Source: Pelomonas sp036401055 (lineage in GTDB: Bacteria; Pseudomonadota; Gammaproteobacteria; Burkholderiales; Burkholderiaceae_C). From it: a stretch of 17,228 nucleotides of DNA. The stretch lies in assembly GCA_036401055.1 (NCBI GenBank), contig DASWWC010000148.1, forward strand, positions 1 through 17,228, in the 5' to 3' direction. Both the position numbers and the translations under genes were made by a program. A model generated the notes under the pieces. That model made no database searches, had not been told where the DNA came from, and saw nothing but the letters and a program-made list of their open reading frames with translations. Numbering within the stretch: the stretch's first letter is position 1; each line of letters begins with the position of its first letter. Of this stretch, positions 1 to 6,858 are shown piece by piece.

Positions 1-207
1 GGGCTGGCGAGGCGGGCGGCTGGCAAGGCGCGCCGACGCAGCGGGCTTCTGCCCGCCAGGAGAAGCAACGCCGCCAGCGGCCCGAAGCGCCAGCCCAGCG
101 GGCGTGCAGCGCTGTTCACCGAAGTGGTGAACTGCCCGTCAGCACATAACTCGTTGACGCCACGCAAGCTTCGAGCCGTAGCAAGCGGTCAACTGCCGTT
201 TCTAGGC
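1..207. other. Left-edge stretch without a confident gene
   Basis: No frame here gives a convincing protein. Plus frame 1 stays open but is a GC-driven shadow of the dehydrogenase gene on the other strand. On the minus strand a GTG at 119 could open a reading frame leaving the window, with a short hydrophobic run (PLAALLLLAG) like a signal segment. It is followed by an Arg/Ala/Pro-rich stretch and has no clear ribosome binding site. Positions 114-132 hold a perfect 7-bp inverted repeat (GTTCACC / GGTGAAC, 5-base loop) with no T-run. The stretch may include the 3' untranslated region of the dehydrogenase gene and the start of a gene to the left. Confidence 0.4.
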
Positions 208-1137
208 TTAGACGTGGTGCGCCGCCACCGTGCGGCGCTCGCCGATCAGGAAGGCGTCGGCCACCAGCTGGAACGGCCGCCAGTCCACCTCGGAGCGGCC
301 CGCCGCCACCATCTCGGCGAAGCGCGCATACAGGCGCGGGTATTCGCCCGCCAGCGCCTCGTCGGCGCCGATGGGCTGGCCATCGATCTCCAGCGCGCCG
401 CCGCCGTGCGACAGGCGCAGCCGGCCAGTCGTCGAGAGCAGCTCGATGTCCCAGGTCTGCTCGCCCTTCTGGCGGAAGTCGAACACCGTGTCCACCGGCA
501 CACCGGATTCGGTGCGCAGGTCCAGTTGCGCAGCGATGGGCGCCTGCTGGTTCTCGGGGAACTCCAGCACGGCCTTGTTGACCACCACCTCCTCGGCCAG
601 CACCTCGGTCAGCACCGACAGCGCGTTGATGCCGGGGTCGAACACGCCCAGGCCGCCGGCGTCGAAGATCCACTGCTGGCCCGGATGCCAGTGGTGCACG
701 TCTTCCTTCCAGGTGATGCTGCCGCCGGTCAGCGTGCGGCCCTTGACCCAGTCGCGCGCGGCGTCCACGCCGGCGGCGAAGCGCGAGTGCCAGGTCTGGA
801 ACAGCGTGCGGCCGTGGCGTGCGGCCTCGGCCTGCAGCAGCGCGATCTGGCGCGTGGTAGCCGCGGGCGGCTTTTCCAGCATCACATGCTTGCCGGCGCG
901 CAGCGCGGCCAGCGCGGCGTCGAAATGCGCCTGCGGCGGCGTGCAGATGGAGATGGCGTCCAGCTCGGGCACGGCGGCCAGCATGGCCTCCACCGTCTTG
1001 AAGCCGGCCACGCCGTCCACACCGGCATTGCGGCTGGCGGTGGCCACCAGCTCGAAGCGCGGGTCGGCCGCGATCGCCGGAATGTGTTGATCACGGGCGA
1101 TCTTGCCGATACCCACCAAGCCCAACTTCAGTGCCAT
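208..1137 (-). CDS. Gfo/Idh/MocA-family aldose 1-dehydrogenase (D-galactose / L-arabinose 1-dehydrogenase type)
   Basis: This 309-residue NAD(P)-dependent oxidoreductase is predicted to oxidise an aldose such as D-galactose or L-arabinose at C1 to the lactone, in the cytoplasm. Seen: an N-terminal Rossmann start (LGLVGIGKIARDQH, from residue 5), the Gfo/Idh/MocA EKP motif with Lys89, and a WHPGQQW...FDPGIN block with Asp167 and Asn171. These segments closely resemble the L-arabinose 1-dehydrogenase of Azospirillum as I remember it. The start is ATG at 1137 because the family begins at this point; an in-frame start at 1227 would add 30 residues unrelated to the family. A weak GGGAA lies upstream. 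The gene is divergent from the hydratase-like gene across 98 bases. The family call is firm; the preferred sugar cannot be read from sequence. Confidence 0.85.
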   Translation of the reverse strand: MALKLGLVGIGKIARDQHIPAIAADPRFELVATASRNAGVDGVAGFKTVEAMLAAVPELDAISICTPPQAHFDAALAALRAGKHVMLEKPPAATTRQIALLQAEAARHGRTLFQTWHSRFAAGVDAARDWVKGRTLTGGSITWKEDVHHWHPGQQWIFDAGGLGVFDPGINALSVLTEVLAEEVVVNKAVLEFPENQQAPIAAQLDLRTESGVPVDTVFDFRQKGEQTWDIELLSTTGRLRLSHGGGALEIDGQPIGADEALAGEYPRLYARFAEMVAAGRSEVDWRPFQLVADAFLIGERRTVAAHHV

Positions 1138-1235
1138 GCCGTTCCCGGAAAATTCTGCGCCGGACCCGATGCCCGGCATGGTTTTCATCTTAAGGTCCAC
1201 CCATCCCGACTCGCCGCACGGCAGCACTCAAGCTC

Positions 1236-1922
1236 ATGACCGAAGCCCCGATCCCAGCCCTTGTCCAAGCCCTGACCGCCTGCCACCGCGACGGCACCCG
1301 CCTGTCTGCGGCCGACTGGGCCGATGCCGTGCGAACCGAGGCCGACGCCTATGCCGTGCAGGACGGCGTGGCGCGTGCTCTAGGCTGGCCGCTGGACCGC
1401 TGGAAGTCCGGCGGCGCCGGCCCGCAGGGGCCGTTCAGCCATTCGCCGGTGAGCCCGGTCGCCGGCACGGCCTTGCTGGGAGTGGAGGCCGAGGTGGCAC
1501 TGCGCGTCGGCGCGGACGGCGAGCCCGAGGCCATGTGCATCGCCGTCGAACTGGTCGCGTCCCGCTGGGCCGAAGGCATGGAGGCGCCGGCGCTGCTGCG
1601 CATGGCGGACTTCCAGAGCAACGCGGGCCTGCTGCTGGGGCCCTGGCAGCCCTACCGAGCGCTGGACTGGGCTAGCGTCGAATGGCGGCTGTCGCTGCCC
1701 GGCCAGCCCGACCTCGTGCGCCGTGGCGGGCATTCGCTGGCCAATCCGGCGGGCGTGCTGCCTGCGTGGTTCCAGCATGCGACACGCGACGGCGCCACCG
1801 TCAAGGCCGGCACCGTCGTGACGGCAGGCGCCTGGGGTGGCCTGCATGCGTGGACCGGCCCGGTGGCCGGCACGCTGGCGTTCGAGGGCTTGGGCGAGTT
1901 CAGCTTTTCAGCAACGGCGTGA
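1236..1922 (+). CDS. 2-keto-4-pentenoate hydratase-like protein (FAH superfamily)
   Basis: This 228-residue protein of the fumarylacetoacetate hydrolase superfamily is closest in pattern to MhpD/DmpE-type hydratases and decarboxylases, which act on 2-keto acids with a divalent metal. Seen: a VEAEVAL segment (Glu84, Glu86) and AVELVASRW (Glu105), matching the ExE...E metal-ligand arrangement, and a C-terminal VTAGAWGGLHAW block like the family's substrate-site glycine-rich segment. Length is slightly below the usual 260 or so. No obvious Shine-Dalgarno precedes the ATG. No other ring-cleavage gene is nearby, so a role in aromatic degradation is not supported. Its position opposite an aldose dehydrogenase permits a role on a 2-keto-3-deoxy sugar acid (inference). 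Its 3' end overlaps the convergent cold-shock/DUF1294 gene by 23 bases. Confidence 0.75.
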   Translation: MTEAPIPALVQALTACHRDGTRLSAADWADAVRTEADAYAVQDGVARALGWPLDRWKSGGAGPQGPFSHSPVSPVAGTALLGVEAEVALRVGADGEPEAMCIAVELVASRWAEGMEAPALLRMADFQSNAGLLLGPWQPYRALDWASVEWRLSLPGQPDLVRRGGHSLANPAGVLPAWFQHATRDGATVKAGTVVTAGAWGGLHAWTGPVAGTLAFEGLGEFSFSATA

Positions 1923-2487
1923 GAAGCGCGACGAACGCCGCGACGTTCACCACCACCATCGTCCAATACACACGCCGGAACGACCGCTTCGCGCTCTTGT
2001 GCCGCAGCAGCCGCTGCGCCAGCAGCGCGCCGGGCCAGCCGCAGGCCAGAGCCAGCGCGTGCAGCGTGTTCTCGGGCACGCGCCAGTCGCCGCGCGTGGC
2101 GGCCCGCTTGTCCAGCCAGTAGGTGATGAAGGTCGCCAGGCTCATGGCCGTGTAGATGCCCCACAGCCAGTTGGGCACGCCCCACACCAGGTGCACCACC
2201 AGCACGAAGCCGGCGAAGGCCGGGATCAGCAGCAGCACGCGGCCACCGTCGCGGGTCCTTGGCGCCGGTGGCGCGGCCTTGGGTGCCAGGCTCTGCACGT
2301 CCTGTGCACGGCGCTTGCCCTGGGCGTCCCGGCCCTCGCGGTAGCGCAGGCGCTCGCCGACGAAGGGGCGCTGCGGGCGCAGGCCGAAGGCCTTGATGTG
2401 CACGAACAGCTTGGCGCCGCCGTCGTCCGGCGTGATGAAGCCGTAGCCCTTGGCGTCATCCCACTGCGTCAACGTGCCCTTGCTCAT
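1900..2487 (-). CDS. Cold-shock domain / DUF1294 membrane fusion protein
   Basis: This 195-residue two-part protein has residues 1-65 as a cold-shock nucleic-acid-binding domain with RNP1 (KGYGFI, 13-18) and RNP2 (LFVHI, 27-31). A Pro/Ala-rich linker (about 68-80) joins it to a DUF1294 membrane domain with hydrophobic segments near 83-103, 107-124, 142-158 and 174-192. The DUF1294 signature W-RVPE-LH...GWPGALLAQ...RHKSAK is present. The family is widespread and its function is not established; membrane-tethered RNA or single-stranded DNA binding is only inferred. The ATG at 2487 overlaps the LysR stop as ATGA. A strong GGAGGAGGT lies 4-5 bases upstream inside the LysR gene, so translation is probably coupled. 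Confidence 0.9.
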   Translation of the reverse strand: MSKGTLTQWDDAKGYGFITPDDGGAKLFVHIKAFGLRPQRPFVGERLRYREGRDAQGKRRAQDVQSLAPKAAPPAPRTRDGGRVLLLIPAFAGFVLVVHLVWGVPNWLWGIYTAMSLATFITYWLDKRAATRGDWRVPENTLHALALACGWPGALLAQRLLRHKSAKRSFRRVYWTMVVVNVAAFVALLTPLLKS

Positions 2488-3359
2488 CGCACCTCCTCCA
2501 GATGGGCCTTCAGTGCCGCGATGGCGTGGCGGACCTTGGCGGGCTGCGCGTCCCGCTGGGGCGTCAGCGCCCAGACGGGCAGTTCGGGCAGCGCCAGCTC
2601 GGTGTCCAGGCGCAGCAGGCGGCCGGCGGCGACGGCCTCGGCCACGTCGTCGTCACCCAGCGCCGCCAGACCCAGGCCGGCCTCGCACAGCTGTTGCAGC
2701 GTCAGCTGGTTGTTGCTGGTGTAGCGCGGCTGCACGGTCAACGCGCTGCCCACCAGGCGCAGCGGCTGGTCGGTGCCGTCGTGCAGCACCAGCCAGTCGG
2801 CGCCCTGCAGCGCCTCGGGCGTGGCGGGCACGCCGCGTTGCGCGAGGTAAGCGGGCGACGCGTACAGACTGGTGTGCAGCCGGCCCAGCGGCTGGGCGAC
2901 CCAGGCGCTGTCCGGCAGGCGGCCGAAGCGGATGGCGAGGTCGATGCGGTGGGCCACGAGATCGGTGAAGCCGTCCTCGACCTGCAGGTGCAGCGTCAGT
3001 CCCGGGTGCGCCGCCAGCAGTGGCGCCAGTGCAGGGCCGATGCGGCGGCCAAAGCCCACCGTCATCGCGATGCGCAGTTCGCCCTCGGGCGCATCGCGCA
3101 GTTGCAACAGTTGCGCTTGGGCGGATTCGGCCGCCGCCACCATCGCCGCGCAGCCGGTGTGGAAGCGCTCGCCGGCTGGCGTCAGGCTGAGCTTGCGTGT
3201 GGAGCGGTGCAGCAGCGTGACGCCCATGTCGCTCTCCAGCGCACGGATCTGCTGGCTGACGGCCGAGGTGCTGGTGCGAAGTTGCCGCGCCGCCGCGGCA
3301 AAGCTGCCGTGGCGGATGACGCTGGCGAACACGGCCATGCGTTTGAGCTGATCGAGCAT
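2484..3359 (-). CDS. LysR-family transcriptional regulator
   Basis: This 291-residue LysR-type regulator has an N-terminal winged helix-turn-helix (about residues 3-62; SFAAAARQL...STSAVSQQIRALE), then the linker helix and a periplasmic-binding-protein-like effector domain from about 90 (ELRIAMTVGFGRR...). Residues such as DLAIRFG and the YASPAYLAQRG block are typical of the CrgA/AaeR-like branch. It is divergent from the NAD(P)-binding reductase gene with 99 bases between, the classic arrangement for a LysR regulator and its target. Its stop overlaps the start of the cold-shock/DUF1294 gene. The effector is unknown. The start ATG at 3359 gives the family-standard N terminus. Confidence 0.93.
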   Translation of the reverse strand: MLDQLKRMAVFASVIRHGSFAAAARQLRTSTSAVSQQIRALESDMGVTLLHRSTRKLSLTPAGERFHTGCAAMVAAAESAQAQLLQLRDAPEGELRIAMTVGFGRRIGPALAPLLAAHPGLTLHLQVEDGFTDLVAHRIDLAIRFGRLPDSAWVAQPLGRLHTSLYASPAYLAQRGVPATPEALQGADWLVLHDGTDQPLRLVGSALTVQPRYTSNNQLTLQQLCEAGLGLAALGDDDVAEAVAAGRLLRLDTELALPELPVWALTPQRDAQPAKVRHAIAALKAHLEEVR

Positions 3360-3458
3360 GAAGTTTGTCTAAACAGTCCTGGCGATATGACCCGGCTTAT
3401 CGGCAGATTGTGAAGCCGAAACAATGACTACATCGCAACTTGCTATCTGGAGAACTCC
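3360..3458. promoter_or_regulatory. Divergent LysR / reductase promoter region
   Basis: This 99-base intergenic region is less GC-rich than its surroundings. At 3363-3374 it holds the inverted repeat GTTT-GTCT-AAAC, directly beside the LysR start codon and so placed for autoregulation. Near its right end a TGGAGA Shine-Dalgarno (3450-3455) precedes the reductase ATG. LysR proteins normally bind T-N11-A sites in such regions; several loose matches exist and none stands out, so no operator is assigned. The promoter function is inferred from the gene arrangement. Confidence 0.5.
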
Positions 3459-4100
3459 ATGAACATCGCCCTGATCGGCGCCACCGGCTTTGTCGGCAAG
3501 GCCGTGCTCGAAGAACTGCTGACCCGCGGCCACCAGGTGCGCGCGCTGCAGCGCGATGTGGCCAAGCTGGCCGCCCGGCCCGGCCTGGAAGCCCGCTCGA
3601 TGGACCTGCTGCGCGGCGACGATGTGACCGCAGCGCTGACCGGCGTGGATGCCGTCGTCAGCGCCTTCAACGCCGGCTGGACCAACCCGAATCTGCACGA
3701 CGACTTCCTGCGCGGCAGCGACGCCATCGCCACCGCGGCCCGTGAGGCCGGCGTGCGCCTCATCGTCGTCGGCGGCGCCGGCAGCCTGTTCATCGCACCG
3801 GGCCAGCAATTGGTGGATTCGCCGGCCTTCCCGGCCGAGTGGAAGCAAGGCGCGCTGGCCGCCCGCGAGGCGCTGAACCGGCTGCGCGCCGATCAGTCGG
3901 GGCTGGACTGGACCTTCGTGTCGCCCGCCATGCACCTGGCACCGGGCCAGCGCACCGGCGGGTTCCGCCTGGGGCGCGACGAGCCGGTGTTCGACGCCAA
4001 GGGCGAGAGCCACATCAGCGTTGAAGACCTGGCCGCCGCCATCGTCAACGAACTGGAAGCGCCGCAGTTCCGCCGCAGCCGCTTCACGCTGGGCTACTGA
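3459..4100 (+). CDS. NAD(P)-binding Rossmann protein, putative NADH-flavin reductase type
   Basis: This 213-residue atypical short-chain dehydrogenase (NAD(P)H-binding, COG2910-like) has the dinucleotide motif GATGFVG at residues 7-13. It also has MDLLRGDDVTAALTGVDAVVSAF, the usual beta3-alpha3-beta4 region, and a second core segment VGVRLIVVGGAGSLF-like around residues 97-110. Family members are described as putative NADH-flavin reductases or stress-related reductases, with substrates mostly unknown. A good Shine-Dalgarno lies upstream. It is divergent from the LysR gene, its probable regulator, and ends 3 bases from the convergent symporter gene. In principle it could supply reduced flavin, but nothing ties it to the distant halogenases. 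Confidence 0.85.
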   Translation: MNIALIGATGFVGKAVLEELLTRGHQVRALQRDVAKLAARPGLEARSMDLLRGDDVTAALTGVDAVVSAFNAGWTNPNLHDDFLRGSDAIATAAREAGVRLIVVGGAGSLFIAPGQQLVDSPAFPAEWKQGALAAREALNRLRADQSGLDWTFVSPAMHLAPGQRTGGFRLGRDEPVFDAKGESHISVEDLAAAIVNELEAPQFRRSRFTLGY

Positions 4101-4103
4101 TCG

Positions 4104-5582
4104 TCAAACGGTGCCGCGCCGGGCTTCCAGCTCGGTGCGGATTTCGTACATGCGCTTTTCCGTCAGGAAGTAGCGCGACACGATCACCAGCGCGATCAGC
4201 AGGCCCACGATGGGAATGCCGGACAGGCAGACGCGGATCAGGAAGATGGCGTCCTCGCCCTGCACGGGCAGCTTGGCGTTGAAGCCCGTGAAGGCCAGCA
4301 CCCAGCCCGAGGCGCTGTTGCCCAGCGCCAGGCCGACCTTGCTGATCCACGAGCCGCAGGCCGCGAACGAGCCCTCGCGGCGCTGGCCGGTGGCGAGTTC
4401 ATCGTGGTCGATGACGTCGGCCATCGCCGAGCCGTAGATGGTCCAGAAGCCCGCGCCGATGAAGGCCACGCCGCCGCTGGCGAACAGCTGCAGCCAGGGC
4501 AGCTGCGGGTTGTAGAAGAACCAGTCGCCGATGAAGGCGGCGATGCCCAGCCACAGCACGGTCATCAGCGCATTGCGCTTGCCGTACCGCTTGGCCACCC
4601 AGCCCGCGAAGGCGATGCCGACCAGGCCGCTGACCAGGCCGGCCACGCCCATCAGCGAGTTCCACTTGGTGGCCTCCACGACGTTGCCGCCGCAGACGTA
4701 GTAGACGGTCGCGTAATAGCCCAGCAGCCCCACCATGGCCGTGGCCATGTTGTAGGTCAGCATGGTGCCCAGCATCAGGCGGAAGGGTTTGTTCTTCAGC
4801 GTGCGGTACAGCGTGTCCTTGAACGGCACGCGCTGGCGGCTCTGCGCGACGAAGCTCTCGTAATAGCGCTCGCGCGTCAGCGAGAAAATCAGGATGGCCA
4901 GCACCACCAGGATGCCGCCCAGGATGGAGGTGTAGACCTGCGCACCGAGCAGGATGTCGGGCTTGCCTGACGCGTCGTGGAAGAAGTAGAGCGTCGTGAA
5001 CTGCGCAGCGACGAACATGCCCAGCTCGGGAATCTTCTGGATCGCGTTCTTGATGGACATCACGCGCGTGCGCTCGTGGTAGCCCGGCGTCAACTCGGCG
5101 CCCAGGCTGTTCCAGGGCATCGCGAAGCAGCTCATGACCGGCGCGTACAAACAGGTCGAGACGAGCAGGAAGATGAAGTACTCGGTGTCGCTCCAGCCCC
5201 GCCCGACCGCGAACAGCAGCGGCAGGCCGATGCCGGTCAGGATGCCGCCGACGAGGATGAAGGGGCGCCGGCGCCCCCAGCGGCTGCGGGTGTTGTCCGA
5301 GATCCAGCCGAACATCGCATCGGACACCGCGTCCGCGAAGATCTTGATGCCCATGGCCATCGAGATCAGCTGCGGCGCCACGCCCAGGCCGATGTTGAAG
5401 ACGTGGAAGACCAGGGACTGGTAGAGCCAGTGGCCCCACATGTCGTGGAAGGAGCCGAGGCCGAAGCCGACCTTCTGCGACATCGGCACGCGGTCGTCGA
5501 TCGGCGCGGCAGCGGGCGCGGCGTGGGGTGCGGGCGTGGCGGATTGGGGCACGGGAACGCCCCCGTCGCGATCGGCAATCAC
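4104..5582 (-). CDS. GPH-family sugar:cation symporter (MelB-like MFS transporter)
   Basis: This 492-residue inner-membrane transporter of the glycoside-pentoside-hexuronide:cation symporter family should import an intact glycoside with H+ or Na+. Seen: about twelve hydrophobic segments after a Pro/Ala-rich N-terminal tail of about 33 residues. Helix II carries DAVSD (Asp84, Asp88), matching the cation-site aspartates 55 and 59 of MelB, followed by the family motif SDNTRSRWGRRRP. The start is GTG at 5582, supported by AAGGAG seven bases upstream; a later ATG (residue 34) is the alternative. It lies 93 bases downstream of the LacI regulator on the same strand. The substrate is probably the beta-glycoside cleaved by the GH1 enzyme encoded nearby (inference). 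Confidence 0.9.
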   Translation of the reverse strand: MIADRDGGVPVPQSATPAPHAAPAAAPIDDRVPMSQKVGFGLGSFHDMWGHWLYQSLVFHVFNIGLGVAPQLISMAMGIKIFADAVSDAMFGWISDNTRSRWGRRRPFILVGGILTGIGLPLLFAVGRGWSDTEYFIFLLVSTCLYAPVMSCFAMPWNSLGAELTPGYHERTRVMSIKNAIQKIPELGMFVAAQFTTLYFFHDASGKPDILLGAQVYTSILGGILVVLAILIFSLTRERYYESFVAQSRQRVPFKDTLYRTLKNKPFRLMLGTMLTYNMATAMVGLLGYYATVYYVCGGNVVEATKWNSLMGVAGLVSGLVGIAFAGWVAKRYGKRNALMTVLWLGIAAFIGDWFFYNPQLPWLQLFASGGVAFIGAGFWTIYGSAMADVIDHDELATGQRREGSFAACGSWISKVGLALGNSASGWVLAFTGFNAKLPVQGEDAIFLIRVCLSGIPIVGLLIALVIVSRYFLTEKRMYEIRTELEARRGTV

Positions 5583-5675
5583 TGCTGTCTCCTTGCCGCC
5601 CTGGTTTGGCGGTAATTTTTAGTAAACAGCAATATTTTCGTTTAACAATCCAAACCGCCGAAAGCGGTGAAACAC
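5583..5675 (-). promoter_or_regulatory. Symporter upstream region with AT-rich promoter candidate
   Basis: The stretch 5613-5649 is sharply AT-rich compared with its flanks. On the minus strand TTGTTA (5643-5648) and TACTAA (5619-5624), 18 bases apart, are a modest -35/-10 candidate. A 7-bp inverted repeat GGTTTGG (5603-5609) / CCAAACC (5650-5656) brackets the AT-rich core. The TTGTTA region also resembles motifs before the LacI and kinase genes. This suggests the symporter has its own promoter in addition to any read-through from lacI. All assignments are by eye. Confidence 0.4.
5654..5668 (-). terminator. Weak hairpin after the LacI gene
   Basis: A 5-bp stem ACCGC/GCGGT with a 5-base loop lies just past the LacI stop codon. 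On the minus strand it is followed by TTTGGATTGTT, which is only a poor T-tract. It could reduce read-through from lacI into the symporter gene but falls short of a convincing intrinsic terminator. Confidence 0.25.
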
Positions 5676-6713
5676 CTAGGCCATCTGCTTGCGCGGCTTG
5701 CGTGCGGGCGCCGCGGGCACGGCGGGTGGCGTCGAGCTTTCACGCACCACCAACTCCACCGGCAGCCAGGCGTCGTTAGGCTCGGTATCCCCCTCGATCA
5801 GCGCACGCGCAGCCAGTTGGCCCAGCGCCTCCTTGTCCATCTTGACGGTGGACAGCGGTGGCTTGAAACGCGCGGCGGCCTCGATGTCGTCGTAGCCGAT
5901 GAAGCGCACGTCCTCGGGCACGCGCAGGCCCTGGTCGTGGCAGTACTCGATGGCGTGCATGGCCGTCGAGTCGTTGTAGGCGAACACCGCATCGGGGGGC
6001 TGGGGCAGCGCCAGCAGGCGGCGCATCGCATCGCGGCCGGCTTCGCGATAGTCCAGCGCCGGGTCCAGCGTGACCTCGTAGTCGGGGTCGAACAGGCGGC
6101 CGGCCTCGAACAGCGCGCGGCGAAAGCCCTTGGCGCGCAGCGACGTCGAGTAGTGCGCCAGCGGGCCGAAGATGGCCGCCACGCGCTGGGCGCCACCGTC
6201 CAGCAGATGCTTGGTGGCCAGCCAGCCGCCCAGCAGGTTGTCGTCGTTGATGCTGCGCACGCCCGGGTGGAAGTGGTCCACCAGCACCAGCGGCAGGTCG
6301 CACTGGCGCACGGCGTCCATGACCTCGGGGTCCATGTAGCCCGCCCCCAGCAGCGCGTCCGCCTCGTGGCGGCGCACCTGGCCGGCCACGTCGTCGCCCG
6401 CCACCACCGACATCAGGCTCAACGGCACGCCGGCCTCCCGGCAGGCGATCTCGGCGCCGTGCAGCACGTAGGAATAGAAGGGATTGGTCGCCAGCGAACC
6501 GATCAGGCGGCCATAAAGAAACAGGATGCGGCGCGGCTTGCCGGTGCGCAGCTTGGCGGTGTCGTAGCCCAGTTGCTGGGCCACTTCCATAACCTGGGCA
6601 CGCGTCTGCTCGGACAGACCCGGCTGGCCCTTGAGCGCGCGCGACACGGTGCCGATGGACACGCCGGCGGCCTGGGCCAATTCCCGAATCGTCACTCCCC
6701 GCTTTTCGGCCAT
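5676..6713 (-). CDS. LacI-family transcriptional regulator of the sugar locus
   Basis: This 345-residue LacI/GalR-type repressor has an N-terminal helix-turn-helix at about residues 7-27 (VTIRELAQAAGVSIGTVSRAL) and a hinge region near 49-60. A sugar-binding domain follows with typical landmarks: DALLGAGYM, LVLVDHF, NDDNLLGG, VFAYNDSTAMHAIEY and FIGYDDIEAAARFKPPLSTVKMD. It ends in a basic tail. The ATG at 6713 is preceded by GATGAGG. It sits between the symporter (same strand, downstream) and the divergent kinase-GH1 operon, so it most likely represses both until the sugar or a derivative binds. The near-palindromic operator at 6763-6776 upstream of its start is the probable target and implies autoregulation (inference). 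Confidence 0.93.
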   Translation of the reverse strand: MAEKRGVTIRELAQAAGVSIGTVSRALKGQPGLSEQTRAQVMEVAQQLGYDTAKLRTGKPRRILFLYGRLIGSLATNPFYSYVLHGAEIACREAGVPLSLMSVVAGDDVAGQVRRHEADALLGAGYMDPEVMDAVRQCDLPLVLVDHFHPGVRSINDDNLLGGWLATKHLLDGGAQRVAAIFGPLAHYSTSLRAKGFRRALFEAGRLFDPDYEVTLDPALDYREAGRDAMRRLLALPQPPDAVFAYNDSTAMHAIEYCHDQGLRVPEDVRFIGYDDIEAAARFKPPLSTVKMDKEALGQLAARALIEGDTEPNDAWLPVELVVRESSTPPAVPAAPARKPRKQMA

Positions 6714-6762
6714 GGCCTCATCCTCGCTTGTTTAGCGCCCTCGACTGGGGCGCGATTGTGCA

Positions 6763-6776
6763 TGCAAGCGCTTCCA
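6763..6776. promoter_or_regulatory. LacI-type operator in the lacI/kinase divergent region
   Basis: TGCAAGCGCTTCCA is a 14-base near-perfect palindrome: 12 of 14 positions are symmetric and the centre is CG. This is the standard shape of LacI/GalR-family sites (TGNAANCGNTTNCA). It lies 49 bases upstream of the lacI start and between two divergent genes of a sugar locus. The pattern is seen directly; binding by the adjacent LacI protein is inferred. Confidence 0.7.
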
Positions 6777-6822
6777 CCACGGGCAGCGCAGGCCATGCGG
6801 GATCGCCCCGATCCCTCAATTG

Positions 6823-6851
6823 TTCACTAAACAAAAGTTGTTGCCTAGAAT
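6823..6851 (+). promoter_or_regulatory. Kinase-GH1 operon promoter, possibly giving a leaderless transcript
   Basis: TTCACT (6823-6828) and TAGAAT (6846-6851) are separated by exactly 17 bases and each resembles the sigma-70 hexamers. Transcription would begin about 7 bases past the -10, at or beside the ATG at 6859. No Shine-Dalgarno precedes that ATG, consistent with a leaderless message. An inverted repeat TTGTT-N5-AACAA (6820-6834) overlaps the -35 element and could be a second operator. Confidence 0.5.
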
Positions 6852-6858
6852 ATTTCGA

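Noticed and set aside
1138..1227. Thirty-residue N-terminal extension of the aldose dehydrogenase
   Set aside because: The Rossmann fold of the family begins within a few residues of the ATG at 1137, and the extension has no family resemblance.
6820..6858. Upstream TTG start for the kinase
   Set aside because: It would translate the predicted promoter, and the extra 13 residues precede the normal family start.
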